Assembly: GCF_001315015.1 (NCBI RefSeq)
Contig: NZ_CP012915.1
Location: 930,001-994,000, forward strand
Length of the DNA stretch: 64,000 nucleotides
Direction of reading: 5' to 3'
DNA from: Azospirillum brasilense
Lineage (GTDB): Bacteria; Pseudomonadota; Alphaproteobacteria; Azospirillales; Azospirillaceae
The notes under the pieces were generated by a model, which made no database searches, was not told the origin of the DNA, and saw nothing but the letters and a program-made list of their open reading frames with translations. Every line of letters begins with the position of its first letter. Positions within the stretch are counted from its first letter, which is position 1. The position numbers and the translations under genes are program-made. Positions 36,983-47,477 of this stretch are shown here, one piece after another.

Positions 36983-38584
36983 TTATTGTTTCAAATCGAC
37001 GCCGTAGAAGCGATGGATGCCGAACGGGTCCATCTTGTAATCGACCACATTCTTGCTCAGCGCCATGTGCACGACCGAGTGCGCGACGGTCAGCCACGGA
37101 GCCTCTTCCTTGAAGATGACCTGCGCCTGCTCGTACAGCTTGGTGCGGGCGGCGATGTCGGTGGTGCGCTTGGCCTGCACCACGAGGTCGTCGAACTCCT
37201 TGTAGCACCACTTGGCGATGTTCGACCCGCCCGGACGCGCGGCCTCGCAGCCGAGGAGGACGTGCAGGAAGTTGTCCGGATCGCCGTTGTCGCCGGTCCA
37301 GCCCAGCATGCCCATCTGGTGCTCGCCGGCCTGGAGGCGCTTGCGGTACTCACCCCACTCGTACTGCACGACCTTGGCCTTGATGCCGACCTTGGCGAGG
37401 TCCGCCTGCATCATCTCGGCCATGCGCTTGGCGTTGGGATTGTACGGGCGCTGCACCGGCATGGCCCACAGATCGGTCTCGAAGCCGTCCGGGAAGCCGG
37501 CCTCGGCCAGCAGCTTCTTCGCGCGCTCCGGATCGTACGGGTAGTCCTCGATCTCCTTGTTGTACGACCACATGGTCGGCGGGATCGGGTTCTTCGCCGG
37601 AACGCCGGCGCCCTGATACACCGCGTCGACCACGGCCTTCTTGTCGATGGCCATGTTCAGCGCGCGGCGGACGCGCACGTCGTCGAAGGGCTTCTTGGTG
37701 ACGTTGAAGGCGAGATAGCCGACGTTCAGGCCTTCCTGCTCCATCAGGGTGATGGCGCTGTCCTTCTTCATCGCCTCCAGATCGGCCGGGTTCGGGTACG
37801 GCACGATGTGGCACTCGCCGGCCTTCAACTTGGCGTAGCGGACGGCGGCGTCGGGCGTGATGGCGAAGACGAGGTTGTCGAGCTGCGCCTTGCCGCCCCA
37901 GTATGGCTCGAACGCCTTGTAGCGGATGACCGCGTCCTTCTGGTAGGCGACGAACTGGAACGGGCCGGTGCCGATCGGCGCCTGATCGATCTTGTCGATC
38001 TGGTTCTTCTTCTGCAGGGCCTCGGCGTATTCGGCGGACTGGATGGGCGCGAAGGGCATCGCCAGATTGGCGATGAAGGGCGCCTCGACCTTGTTCAGCG
38101 TGAACTTGACCGTGTAGTCGTCGACCTTCTCGATCGACTTCAGCAGGTCGGGCATCGCCATGTCGTTGAAGTAGTCATAGGCGCCGCCGGACACCTTGTG
38201 GAAGGGGTGATCCTTCTTCCACTGGCGGTTGAACGACCACAGGACATCGTCCGCGTTGGCGTCGCGGGTCGGCTTGAAGTCGTTGTTGCTGTGCCACTTC
38301 ACACCCTTGCGCAGGTGGAACGTGTAGGTCAGCCCGTCCTCCGACACCTCCCACTTCTCGGCGAGGCCGGGGACCACCTTGGTGCCGCCGTACTCGAACT
38401 GCACGAGGTTGTTGTACACGGGCAGCGAGACGTCGAAGCTCGTTCCGGTCGTGTTGACCATCGGGTTGAAGTTTTCGGGGCTGCCCTCGGAGCAATAGAC
38501 GAGGGTCTTGGCGGCCTGGGCCGGCGCAGCAAGCGCCAAGGTGGCGGCAACGCCGAGCCCGGCACCCAGCAGGATGCGCTTCAT
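36983..38584 (-). CDS. dppA: Periplasmic peptide-binding protein DppA
   Basis: 533 residues from ATG 38584 with GGGAGG upstream. The signal peptide (LLGAGLGVAATLALAAPAQA, cleaved before AKTLVY) is followed by an SBP_bac_5 domain: YCSEGSPENFNPMVNTTGTS, GLAEKWEVSEDGLTYTFHLR, the KKPFDDVRVRRALNMAIDK helix and VDYKMDPFGIHRFYGVDL at the end, all very close to enteric DppA. It delivers dipeptides (and possibly haem or aminolevulinate, as some DppA do) to the DppBCDF importer encoded next. Confidence 0.95.
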   Translation of the reverse strand: MKRILLGAGLGVAATLALAAPAQAAKTLVYCSEGSPENFNPMVNTTGTSFDVSLPVYNNLVQFEYGGTKVVPGLAEKWEVSEDGLTYTFHLRKGVKWHSNNDFKPTRDANADDVLWSFNRQWKKDHPFHKVSGGAYDYFNDMAMPDLLKSIEKVDDYTVKFTLNKVEAPFIANLAMPFAPIQSAEYAEALQKKNQIDKIDQAPIGTGPFQFVAYQKDAVIRYKAFEPYWGGKAQLDNLVFAITPDAAVRYAKLKAGECHIVPYPNPADLEAMKKDSAITLMEQEGLNVGYLAFNVTKKPFDDVRVRRALNMAIDKKAVVDAVYQGAGVPAKNPIPPTMWSYNKEIEDYPYDPERAKKLLAEAGFPDGFETDLWAMPVQRPYNPNAKRMAEMMQADLAKVGIKAKVVQYEWGEYRKRLQAGEHQMGMLGWTGDNGDPDNFLHVLLGCEAARPGGSNIAKWCYKEFDDLVVQAKRTTDIAARTKLYEQAQVIFKEEAPWLTVAHSVVHMALSKNVVDYKMDPFGIHRFYGVDLKQ

Positions 38585-38720
38585 TCCTAACAACCTCCCG
38601 TGTTCGGTCGAATGGCCGCCCGTTCTTTTCGGCGGCCGGTGATGCGGGTTCATTTGGCGCGTGGCCGAATCGTCTGTCAACACGCAACCAAGCGGCATCA
38701 CGCAAGCTCCACGGCAGGCG

Positions 38721-39197
38721 TCAGGCCAAGCGGAATTTCAATCGCGGCCCGATCTCCGTGAAGCCCTCGCGCTGGTAGAATCGCAGAGAATCCGGCCATT
38801 CCGCGGCGGACGGCGCCCCCACCTCCACCCGCGACCAGCGATGGCGGCGGCCATGGTCCAGAACGGCCCGGATCAGCACCCGCCCCACCCCGGCGGAGCG
38901 CGACTCCGGTGTCACGTACAATTCCCTGATCGTCCCGAACCGGCCCAACGTGGAGATGCAGGCTCCCTCCGACAGGGTTGCGACGCCGAGCGGGCGCCCC
39001 GCTCCGTCCTCGGCCAGGAACACCGTGCAGGACGGGCCGTCGCCGTTCAGCAGGGATTCGGCGACGGCCAGCATGACGGCCCGCGGCGTGTCGTTCTGCC
39101 CGGCGGAGAGTTCGGAGAGCAGCGCCGCCACGAGGCCGGTGACCGTGCCCGCGTCGGCCAGACCAGCCCTGCGCACATGAACGTCGCTCGATATCAT
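38721..39197 (-). CDS. GNAT-family N-acetyltransferase
   Basis: 158 residues. The acetyl-CoA site appears as LYVTPESRSAGVGRVLIRAVLDHG (R-x-x-G-x-G/A type) and the C-terminal motif as SLRFYQREGFTEIG. The substrate is unknown. It lies immediately next to the A+T-rich reverse-transcriptase island, facing away from it, so it marks the island's left border. It shares a strand with dpp but is separated from dppA by 136 bp and read towards it. Confidence 0.88.
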   Translation of the reverse strand: MISSDVHVRRAGLADAGTVTGLVAALLSELSAGQNDTPRAVMLAVAESLLNGDGPSCTVFLAEDGAGRPLGVATLSEGACISTLGRFGTIRELYVTPESRSAGVGRVLIRAVLDHGRRHRWSRVEVGAPSAAEWPDSLRFYQREGFTEIGPRLKFRLA

Positions 39198-39225
39198 TTT
39201 TCCTCGCTCGCGTTGCCATGGAAGG

Positions 39226-39246
39226 CTTCTGAAGGACTTTCAGAAG
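39226..39246. repeat. Perfect 8-bp hairpin at left edge of the reverse-transcriptase island
   Basis: CTTCTGAA (39226-39233) and TTCAGAAG (39239-39246) pair across a GGACT loop, 29 bp from the GNAT start. It may belong to the GNAT 5' region or to the RT-associated RNA. Confidence 0.6.
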
Positions 39247-39343
39247 TTGCATACCTTTCGAATCGCCCAGATCGAAGCGGACCTACCCTACATGCTGAAA
39301 AAAACGATGAAGGGCTATTGACGGCGTGTCAAAGCACCACTAC

Positions 39344-39653
39344 GTTCAACCCTGGCGCAGCACCACCAATTTGGGATGATGCGTCATCCCGTTACGTCGG
39401 TTCGCCAGGGGAACGGGAGGAACGGTTGAAGCTGTCAAGGCCGAATGCGATCCCCACCAGGAGAAACGCGAGGTTCATGTTGACCTCCGACATCTTGTTG
39501 CGGTTGCACGAAGTCGCCCACGCGAACATCGCTTGGATAGCAGTATAGACCAGCTCGTCGAAGATTCTGCAGACTTAGAGTTAGTTTCGACTAGCTCGCC
39601 GCCAACAGTGTGGAGCGGAAGCGATAATCGCATGCAGGCGTAGCTTCCGCTCC
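39344..39653 (+). ncRNA. Candidate structured non-coding RNA upstream of the reverse transcriptase
   Basis: This gene-free segment is packed with long inverted repeats. Stem 1: GTTC-AA-CCCTGGCG (39344-39357) with CGCCAGGG-GAAC (39403-39414), 12 bp with a 2-nt bulge, enclosing a perfect 7-bp hairpin GGGATGA/TCATCCC (39373-39390). Stem 2: GAGGT/ACCTC (39470-39487). Stem 3: AGCTCGTCGAA (39552-39562) with TTCGACTAGCT (39586-39596), one mismatch. Stem 4: GGAGCGGAAGC (39612-39622) with GCTTCCGCTCC (39643-39653), perfect 11 bp, 20-nt loop. Stem 4 ends 24 bp before the RT start. Retrons and several DRT systems carry such an RNA as RT template; that this is one is inference. The exact ends are unknown. 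Confidence 0.6.
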
Positions 39654-39676
39654 CTCTCGCCTTTGGGAGGGACGCT

Positions 39677-41143
39677 ATGGGGAATTGGCGTCTTAAAGAA
39701 AGAGATCTTAAGAAATATCCACATTTTGATCCAATTATCAGCATAGAAGAAGCTGAAGCACTTGCAACCGATCCAGAACGGGTTGTTAAGCATGCTTTCT
39801 TCCCGTTGATGCGGTATGTTGAAGGATGGAATCGCTTCGCCAAACTTGGCCAGAAAGGTGAAGCTAAAGAGCGGCCAATCCGTTACGCAGCGCGTCGCGA
39901 CGCCTACATTTATCAGAGATATCGGGAAATACTCTCCTCAGCATATGAGAGAGAGCTAACCGCGCTTGGATTGTCCGATAATATTATTGCATATCGGCGC
40001 ATTCCGAGTGGCAGTGGGAGTGGAGGAAAATGCAATATCCATTTTGCGTTTGATGCTTTCCAACGCATCCGCCAGCTTGATAACTGCAATGTAATTGCTC
40101 TTGATATAAGCAAGTATTATGAGTCACTTGACCACAGTCGTATTAAAGAAATATGGTGCCGACTTATAAAATCGGCGCGGCTGCCACGCGATCATTTTCA
40201 AGTTTTTAAATCAATAACTAACTATTCTTATGTTGAAAAGCAAGAAGCCTATGCGCGACTCGGGTATTTTGGAGAGAAAAGAAAAACAAATTCCGGGAAA
40301 ACTATACATGGATACCTGACGCCATACAATGAAACACCAAAGCACCTATGCAAAGGTTATGTTTTTCGAGAAAAGCTAGCAGGTTCCGGACGAGACCGAT
40401 CCATAATTCATAAAAATTACCTTACATATGGCATCCCACAGGGGGCGCCCATATCAGATGTAATAGCCAATTTTTATCTTATTGAATTTGATTTCGAAGT
40501 TTCTGAATTGGCAAAAAAAATGGGAGGATATTATTACAGATACTCTGACGACATCATTCTTATAGTTCCACGCATGCATGACGACGCTCTTGCATTGACT
40601 GATGATATTCGCCTCCTAATTAAGCAGCATGGCGCAAAGTTAGAGATTAAAGAGAAAAAATCATCAGTATTTCACTACTACAAATCTGGAAAAAGGCAGT
40701 TCTTTAGCTTAGTAAAGGGAGAAAAGGGGAAAAATGGAATTGAATATCTTGGGTTTCGTTATGATGGCAATTATATTTACCTAAGAGACAGCACTCTATC
40801 AAATTTGTATAGAAAAATTGTTCGAGCTGTGCGCCATAGTGCAGAAATAAACGCAAGGAGGTTTCCAAACAAAGGCGAAAAAGAAATATTAGAAAGCATC
40901 AATATTGAGGAGATTACAAAATTATTTGGAAAAGTAGAGCGCTTCGATGAAAAATCAGAAAACTATAGAAGCTGGACTTTCTGGACCTACGCATGCAGAG
41001 CAAGGGAAATAATGGGCGACCTCGGAAAACCCATACTTCACCAAGTTAAAAGTTACAATGATTTTATTGAAAGAAGGGCCAAACTGGAGGCGGCGCACGC
41101 GGTGAAGCGGCGAGAAGGCCGCAAGCCGTCTGTATTACCATAG
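39677..41143 (+). CDS. Reverse transcriptase, defence-associated (DRT/unknown-group class, possibly DRT2-like)
   Basis: 488 residues. RT motifs in order: ALDISKYYESLDH (141-153, catalytic Asp), YGIPQGAPISD (251-261), RYSDD (288-292, catalytic pair), LEIKEKKS and EYLGFRYDG. The N-terminus (KKYPHFD, KHAFFPLMRY, IRYAARRDAYIYQRY, GKCNIHFA) resembles the UG/DRT reverse transcriptases rather than retron RTs (no VTG) or group II intron proteins (no maturase or endonuclease). ATG 39677 has GGGAGGGA upstream. Codon use is strikingly A+T-rich against every neighbour, so the gene was acquired; the last 20 residues return to host-like G+C. It ends 1 bp from the stop of the convergent methyltransferase gene. 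The DRT2 assignment is tentative. Confidence 0.85.
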   Translation: MGNWRLKERDLKKYPHFDPIISIEEAEALATDPERVVKHAFFPLMRYVEGWNRFAKLGQKGEAKERPIRYAARRDAYIYQRYREILSSAYERELTALGLSDNIIAYRRIPSGSGSGGKCNIHFAFDAFQRIRQLDNCNVIALDISKYYESLDHSRIKEIWCRLIKSARLPRDHFQVFKSITNYSYVEKQEAYARLGYFGEKRKTNSGKTIHGYLTPYNETPKHLCKGYVFREKLAGSGRDRSIIHKNYLTYGIPQGAPISDVIANFYLIEFDFEVSELAKKMGGYYYRYSDDIILIVPRMHDDALALTDDIRLLIKQHGAKLEIKEKKSSVFHYYKSGKRQFFSLVKGEKGKNGIEYLGFRYDGNYIYLRDSTLSNLYRKIVRAVRHSAEINARRFPNKGEKEILESINIEEITKLFGKVERFDEKSENYRSWTFWTYACRAREIMGDLGKPILHQVKSYNDFIERRAKLEAAHAVKRREGRKPSVLP

Positions 41144-41144
41144 A

Positions 41145-41909
41145 TCAGCAAGCCTCCGCTTCGATGGTCAGGCTGTCCAGGAGAAAGCTGCCGTCCTCCA
41201 GGATGTCGAAGTGGCGGCGCACCTCGTCGGAGGCGAGGTCCTGCAGGGCCCGGATGGCCTGGGCGCGCAGGTCCGGGGTGGAGGTGCGGGCGGTCCAGAC
41301 GGCGAACTCCATGCGCAGGCGGCGCGGCGTCAGGCCGGTCACCGCGAAACCGGCGCGCGACAGGGCGGCCATCCATTCGGCGGCGCTGTAGTTGCGGACG
41401 TGCGAGGTGTCGCGCAGCAGTTCCACGGCCTGGAGGTGGGTGTCCAGCAGCGGGTGGCCCGGCGACACGATGTCGACGAAGACCGCCCGCCCGCCGGGGG
41501 CCAGCACCCGCCGCGCCTCGCGCAGGCCGGCCTCGGCGTTCAGCCAGTGATGGGCGCTGAAGCGGCTCAGCACCACGTCGAAATGGCCGTCCGCGAAGGG
41601 CAGACGCTCGGCGGGGGCTTGGGTGGTGGTGATGTTGGTCAGCCCGCGCTCCGCCGCGGTGCGGGCCACCGCCTCCAGCATCGGGGCAGTGACGTCCACG
41701 GCGACCACCTCGGCGGCGTGCGGCGCGGCGCGGTAGGCGACATGGCCGCCGCCGCAGCCGAGATCCAGCACGCGGCCGGCGTTCCTCCCGCGCAGCGTGT
41801 CCTCGATCTGGTCCAGGTCGGCGCCCGAGGCGTGGACGGCGCTGGTCACATAGGCGTCGGCGCGCTGGCCGTACTGCGCGGCGACGACGCCGTGGTGGCT
41901 GTTGGTCAT
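41145..41909 (-). CDS. Class I SAM-dependent methyltransferase
   Basis: 254 residues from ATG 41909 (MTNSHHGVVAAQYGQRADAY). Motif I is VLDLGCGGGHVAYR, then VAVDVTAPML, FDVVLSRFSAHHW and GLREARRVLAPGGRAVFVD, as in Methyltransf_11 enzymes of the UbiE/arsenite type. The substrate is unknown. It is divergent from an MmyB-type regulator with a perfect operator-like palindrome between, so the two are probably one regulatory unit. Confidence 0.9.
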   Translation of the reverse strand: MTNSHHGVVAAQYGQRADAYVTSAVHASGADLDQIEDTLRGRNAGRVLDLGCGGGHVAYRAAPHAAEVVAVDVTAPMLEAVARTAAERGLTNITTTQAPAERLPFADGHFDVVLSRFSAHHWLNAEAGLREARRVLAPGGRAVFVDIVSPGHPLLDTHLQAVELLRDTSHVRNYSAAEWMAALSRAGFAVTGLTPRRLRMEFAVWTARTSTPDLRAQAIRALQDLASDEVRRHFDILEDGSFLLDSLTIEAEAC

Positions 41910-41991
41910 GGTGGCGATTCCGTTGGTGTTTGTTGGGGCGTGTCCGTTGTGATGACCCAGCATCGGGCTTCCGGCAAACTGGTACAAGGCA

Positions 41992-42015
41992 AGCGCTTAT
42001 CCTGGTATAAGCGCT
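41992..42015. promoter_or_regulatory. Perfect 9-bp inverted repeat, operator of the MmyB-type regulator
   Basis: AGCGCTTAT (41992-42000) and ATAAGCGCT (42007-42015) are exact complements with a 6-bp spacer. It sits 7 bp before the regulator start and 83 bp from the methyltransferase start, so a bound dimer would block the regulator's own translation region and control the divergent promoter. Confidence 0.75.
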
Positions 42016-42021
42016 GCCACC

Positions 42022-42819
42022 ATGAGCTCCGACGACGACACGCGGCACCGGCTGGGCGCCTTCCTGCGCGCCCACCGGGAGCGGCTGACCCCGGCGGAGG
42101 CCGGCATTCCGCAGACCGGCTCCGCCCGCCGCCGCACGCCCGGCCTGCGGCGGGAGGAGGCCGCCCAGCTCTGCGGCCTCAGCCCGACCTGGTACACCTG
42201 GCTGGAACAGGGGCGTGAGGTTTCCGTCTCCCCCCATGCGCTGGCGCGCATCGCCGGGGCGCTGCGGCTGACCGCGGCGGAGCGCGCCTATCTGTTCGAG
42301 CTGTCGCGCAAGCGCGACCCCGATGCCGACGCGAAGGATGGTTCCGGCCAGCCGCCGGCTCCGCTGCTCGCGGCGCTGGAGTCGATGACGGCGCCGGCCT
42401 ACCTGCTCGACCGCGTCTGGAACGCCTGCGGCTGGAACGCCGCGGCGGCGCATCTCTTCTCCGGCTGGCTGGGCGGGGCGGAGCGGAACCTGCTGCGCTA
42501 CGTCTTCCTCGATCCCACCGCACGGGGCTTCATCGCCGGCTGGGAGGACCGCGCCCGCCGGCTGCTCGCCGAGTTCCGCGCCGACACCGCCCGCCGCGCC
42601 GGCGATGCGGAGGTGACCGCCCTGGTCGACGGCCTGCGCGCGGCCTCGCCCCGCTTCGCCCGGCTGTGGGAGGACCATGGCGTGCTGGAGCGGGAGGGCG
42701 GCACCCGCGGCTTCACCCATCCCCAGGACGGGACGCTGGTCTACGAACAAGTGACGTTGTGTCCCGCCGGACGATCCGACTACAAGCTGGTGATGCTGCT
42801 GGGGCCGCAGGCTCCGTAA
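42022..42819 (+). CDS. XRE-family regulator with MmyB-like ligand domain
   Basis: 265 residues. N-terminal helix-turn-helix (LRREEAAQLCGLSPTWYTWLEQGR), then the MmyB ligand-binding domain (ALESMTAPAYLLDRVWNACGWN, HPQDGTLVYEQVTL). Members of this actinobacterial and proteobacterial group usually repress a divergent gene and bind fatty-acid-like ligands. The divergent gene here is a methyltransferase, and an EamA exporter follows 29 bp downstream, possibly in the same unit. Confidence 0.92.
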   Translation: MSSDDDTRHRLGAFLRAHRERLTPAEAGIPQTGSARRRTPGLRREEAAQLCGLSPTWYTWLEQGREVSVSPHALARIAGALRLTAAERAYLFELSRKRDPDADAKDGSGQPPAPLLAALESMTAPAYLLDRVWNACGWNAAAAHLFSGWLGGAERNLLRYVFLDPTARGFIAGWEDRARRLLAEFRADTARRAGDAEVTALVDGLRAASPRFARLWEDHGVLEREGGTRGFTHPQDGTLVYEQVTLCPAGRSDYKLVMLLGPQAP

Positions 42820-42848
42820 GACGCCCACCGACACGCTCCGGACGCCCC

Positions 42849-43782
42849 ATGGACCACCAGCCGCGCAACGCCGTCTTCACCGCCTACAGCCTGTATCTGC
42901 TCTCCTCGGCCTTCTTCGCCTCCAACGTGGTGATCGGGCGGGCCGCGGCGGCCATCGTGCCGCCGGTCGGGCTGGCCTTCTGGCGCTGGGTGCTGGCCTT
43001 CCTGATGATCCTGCCGCTGGCCCTGCCCGGCCTGATCCAGCACCGCCACGCCCTGCGCGCCTCGTGGAAGCGCTTTCTTCTGCTGGGTGCGCTGGCCCAG
43101 GGCGTGTGCGGCGCCGTCGTCTACATGGGACTGGAGCGCACCAGCGCGACCAACGCCGCGCTGATCTACGCCACCAGCCCGGTCATCATCCTGATGATCG
43201 CCGCCCTGTGGCTGCGCGAAAAGGTGACGCCGCGGCAGGCCGCGGGAATCGCCGTCGCCATGGCGGGCGTGCTGGTGATCCTGACCCGCGGCGACGCGCA
43301 GGCGCTGCTCCATCTGTCCTTCAACGCCGGCGACCTGCTGATCCTGGTGGGCTCGGCGACGTGGGCGGTCTACACGGTGCTGCTGCGCCAGACCCGCAGT
43401 TCGCTGCCGGTGGTGACGGTGTTCGCGGCGAACGCGCTGGCCGGTGTCGTCGTGCTCGCGCCCTTCTACGCGTGGGAGACGCTGGCCCTGCGCCCCGTCC
43501 CGCTGAGCCTGGACGCCGCCATCCGCATCGCCGGGGTGGCGCTGTTCGCCTCGGTCCTGGCCTTCCTGACCTACCAGAAGACAATCAACCTGATGGGTCC
43601 GGCGCGGGCCGGCACCTCGCTCTACGTCATGCCGCTGTGGGCGGCGGTGGCGGCCTGGGCGCTGCTGGGGGAGCAGTTCCAGATGTTCCACCTGCTCGGC
43701 GTCCTGCTGGTGCTGCCGGGGGTGGCGCTGGCGACCCTGCCGCCGCGCACCGCCCCCGCCAAGCCCGCCCCCGCCAAACCCG

Positions 43783-43805
<23 letters not shown>
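42849..43805 (+). CDS. DMT-superfamily exporter (two EamA domains)
   Basis: 318 residues with ten predicted membrane segments and two EamA halves ([21 protein letters not shown] near residue 30; [12 protein letters not shown] near 178). [21 protein letters not shown] is the usual end of repeat one. It is likely an inner-membrane exporter of metabolites or amino acids. The C-terminal tail is a Pro/Ala/Lys repeat (PAKPAPAKP). Its 3' end overlaps the convergent hutU by 23 bp. Confidence 0.9.
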
Positions 43806-45471
<1,666 letters not shown>

Positions 45472-45514
45472 GTGACTCGTCCCTCTCGGATTCTGCTTGA
45501 TGCGCTTGTTGTTT

Positions 45515-45943
45515 TCAGACGGCAACAGTGCCGCCGCCCAGGAGGACGGTCAATGCCTCCCAAGGGGTGGAGCGGGTGCGGGCGTGCAGGCGCTTGTCCA
45601 ACGTGACGAGCGGTGCGCCGCGCGATTCGGCGAGCGCCAGGTAAGCACAGTCATACACGGGGTGATCGAGTTGACGGGCAATGCCGAGCGCGCGCGACCA
45701 CAAAACATTTGGCGGCACCAGTTCGGTCAACGCGCGTGGAATGCGCTCCACGACGCCTTCGGCCTGCACCGCCTGGATGCCGCCGCGCCGCGCGATCTTC
45801 CAGACGGCGTTGGCAACCTCGATGAGAATGAAGTCCGGAGCGATCAAGGGCCGTGATGACAGAAGAAGGGATTCCGCCGTTTCCGCCATAGGGTCTTCGA
45901 CACCCCACAGCACCGCGACGCTGGCATCGACCACCAAGGTCAT
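45515..45943 (-). CDS. vapC: VapC/FitB-type PIN-domain toxin
   Basis: 142 residues. The PIN acidic residues are visible: Asp in [11 protein letters not shown], Glu in [10 protein letters not shown], Asp in [10 protein letters not shown] and the late Asp in VTLDKRL. Such proteins are Mg-dependent endoribonucleases held inactive by the antitoxin. The start overlaps the antitoxin stop (ATGA). The pair sits between hutI and hutU, all on one strand. Confidence 0.92.
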   Translation of the reverse strand: MTLVVDASVAVLWGVEDPMAETAESLLLSSRPLIAPDFILIEVANAVWKIARRGGIQAVQAEGVVERIPRALTELVPPNVLWSRALGIARQLDHPVYDCAYLALAESRGAPLVTLDKRLHARTRSTPWEALTVLLGGGTVAV

Positions 45944-46176
45944 CGCTCACGTCCTTCACGGATCACGGCTGCAATGTCGATGGGCGCGCCGGGTGGCGTC
46001 AGCGCGCGGATGCGCCGAAACTCCTCGACCAGCGCCCTGCGGTCGGAAGAGGGCGCCGCCGTCGCCTCCTCGACAATCCGACCGATCTCTTCTTCGACGG
46101 ACCGGCCGGCGATGCTGGCCCGCATCTTCAAGCGGTCGAGCACGTCTTCCTCGATCCTGAGCGTGATCTCCCCCAT
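45940..46176 (-). CDS. FitA-like ribbon-helix-helix antitoxin
   Basis: 78 residues from ATG 46176 with a strong GGAGGTG site. ITLRIEEDVLDRLKMRASIAGRS is a ribbon-helix-helix DNA-binding strand and helix; the charged C-terminus (EEFRRIRALTPPGAPID) should wrap the toxin. It probably autoregulates the pair. In-frame sequence upstream of 46176 lies over the hutI end and is not part of the protein. Confidence 0.88.
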   Translation of the reverse strand: MGEITLRIEEDVLDRLKMRASIAGRSVEEEIGRIVEEATAAPSSDRRALVEEFRRIRALTPPGAPIDIAAVIREGRER

Positions 46177-46214
46177 CGCCCGGTCACCTCCGTCCGCGTT
46201 GCCCCGATGATACT

Positions 46215-47432
46215 CTACCCATGGAGAGATTTCACCAGCCGCCCACCCCGCACCACCGCAGCGCAGGGGTTGGCGCCCAGCCAGTAGCACAGCTCCGCCG
46301 GGTCGCCGACGTCCCACACCGCCAGATCGGCGGCCTTGCCGGGTTCCAGCGTGCCGTGGGTGGCGGCCATGCCCAGCGCCTGGGCGGCATTGCGGGTGAC
46401 TCCGGCCAGCGCCTCCTGGGGGGTGAGACGGAACAGGGTGCAGGCCATGTTCAGCATCAGCAGGAGCGACACGGCGGGCGAAGTGCCGGGGTTGCAGTCG
46501 GTGGACACCGCCATCGGCACGCCGTGGCGCCGGAACAGGTCGATGGGCGGCAGCTTGGTCTCGCGCAGCATATAGAAGGCGCCGGGCAGCAGCACCGCCA
46601 CCGTCCCCGCCGCGGCCATCGCCCGCGCGCCCTCCTCGCCGGTATGCTCCGCATGGTCGGCGGACAGCGCGTTGTAGCGGGCGGCCAGCGCGGCCCCGCC
46701 GCCGTCCGAGAGCTGGTCGGCGTGCAGCTTCACCGGCAGGCCAAGCCGCCGCGCGGTGTCGAACACGCGGGCCGTCTGCTCCGGCGAGAAGGCGATCCGC
46801 TCGCAGAAGGCGTCGACCGCGTCCAGCAGCCCCTCCGCGGCCAGGGTGGGCAGAATAGCGTCGCAGACCAGCGCGATATAGTCGTCGGCCCGTCCGGCGA
46901 ATTCCGGCGGCAGGGCGTGGGCGGCCAGCCCGGTCGTCCGCACCGTGACGGGAAAGCGCTCGCCCAGCGCCCGCGCCGCGCGCAGCATCCGCCGCTCCGT
47001 GGCGAGGTCGAGGCCGTAGCCGGACTTCACCTCCACCACCGTCACGCCCTCGGCCAGCAGCCTTTGCAGGCGCACGGCGGCGCTGGCGATCAGGCTGTCC
47101 TCGTCGGCGGCGCGGGTCGCGGCGACGGTCGAGGCGATGCCGCCCCCGGCCCGCGCGATCTCCTCGTAGGTCGCACCCTCCAGCCGCATCTCGAACTCGC
47201 GGGCGCGGTTGCCGCCGAAGACCAGATGGGTGTGGCAGTCGATCAGCCCCGGCGTGACCCAGCGCCCACCCAGGTCATGCTCCGCGGCGGCGCGGCCGGC
47301 GGGGCGATCCTTGGCGGCGCCGATCCAGGCGATCCGCCCGTCTTTCACGGCGATCACCGCGTCCCGTACGACTCCTTCCGGAGCCATGGTCGCCGCATGA
47401 CCGTTGAACCACAGGCTGTCCCACTCCATCAT
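46215..47432 (-). CDS. hutI: Imidazolonepropionase
   Basis: 405 residues (second ATG at 47429 equally possible; GGAGGGG lies just upstream). Amidohydrolase metal motif [15 protein letters not shown], the loop [25 protein letters not shown] and [10 protein letters not shown] are all HutI signatures. It opens the imidazolone ring to formiminoglutamate. Other hut genes (hutH, hutG, hutC) are not in the window, so the pathway is split or continues elsewhere. Confidence 0.97.
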   Translation of the reverse strand: MMEWDSLWFNGHAATMAPEGVVRDAVIAVKDGRIAWIGAAKDRPAGRAAAEHDLGGRWVTPGLIDCHTHLVFGGNRAREFEMRLEGATYEEIARAGGGIASTVAATRAADEDSLIASAAVRLQRLLAEGVTVVEVKSGYGLDLATERRMLRAARALGERFPVTVRTTGLAAHALPPEFAGRADDYIALVCDAILPTLAAEGLLDAVDAFCERIAFSPEQTARVFDTARRLGLPVKLHADQLSDGGGAALAARYNALSADHAEHTGEEGARAMAAAGTVAVLLPGAFYMLRETKLPPIDLFRRHGVPMAVSTDCNPGTSPAVSLLLMLNMACTLFRLTPQEALAGVTRNAAQALGMAATHGTLEPGKAADLAVWDVGDPAELCYWLGANPCAAVVRGGRLVKSLHG

Positions 47433-47477
47433 CCCCTCCCCGGCTTCGCGCCGCTTTCCGTCCCACCTTACATCGCC

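Noticed and set aside
39475-39843. 122-codon minus-strand frame across the RT start
   Set aside because: Antisense to the RT gene and its stem-rich leader; Ser/Arg-rich with no motif. Kept in mind only as a possible frame of an RT product.
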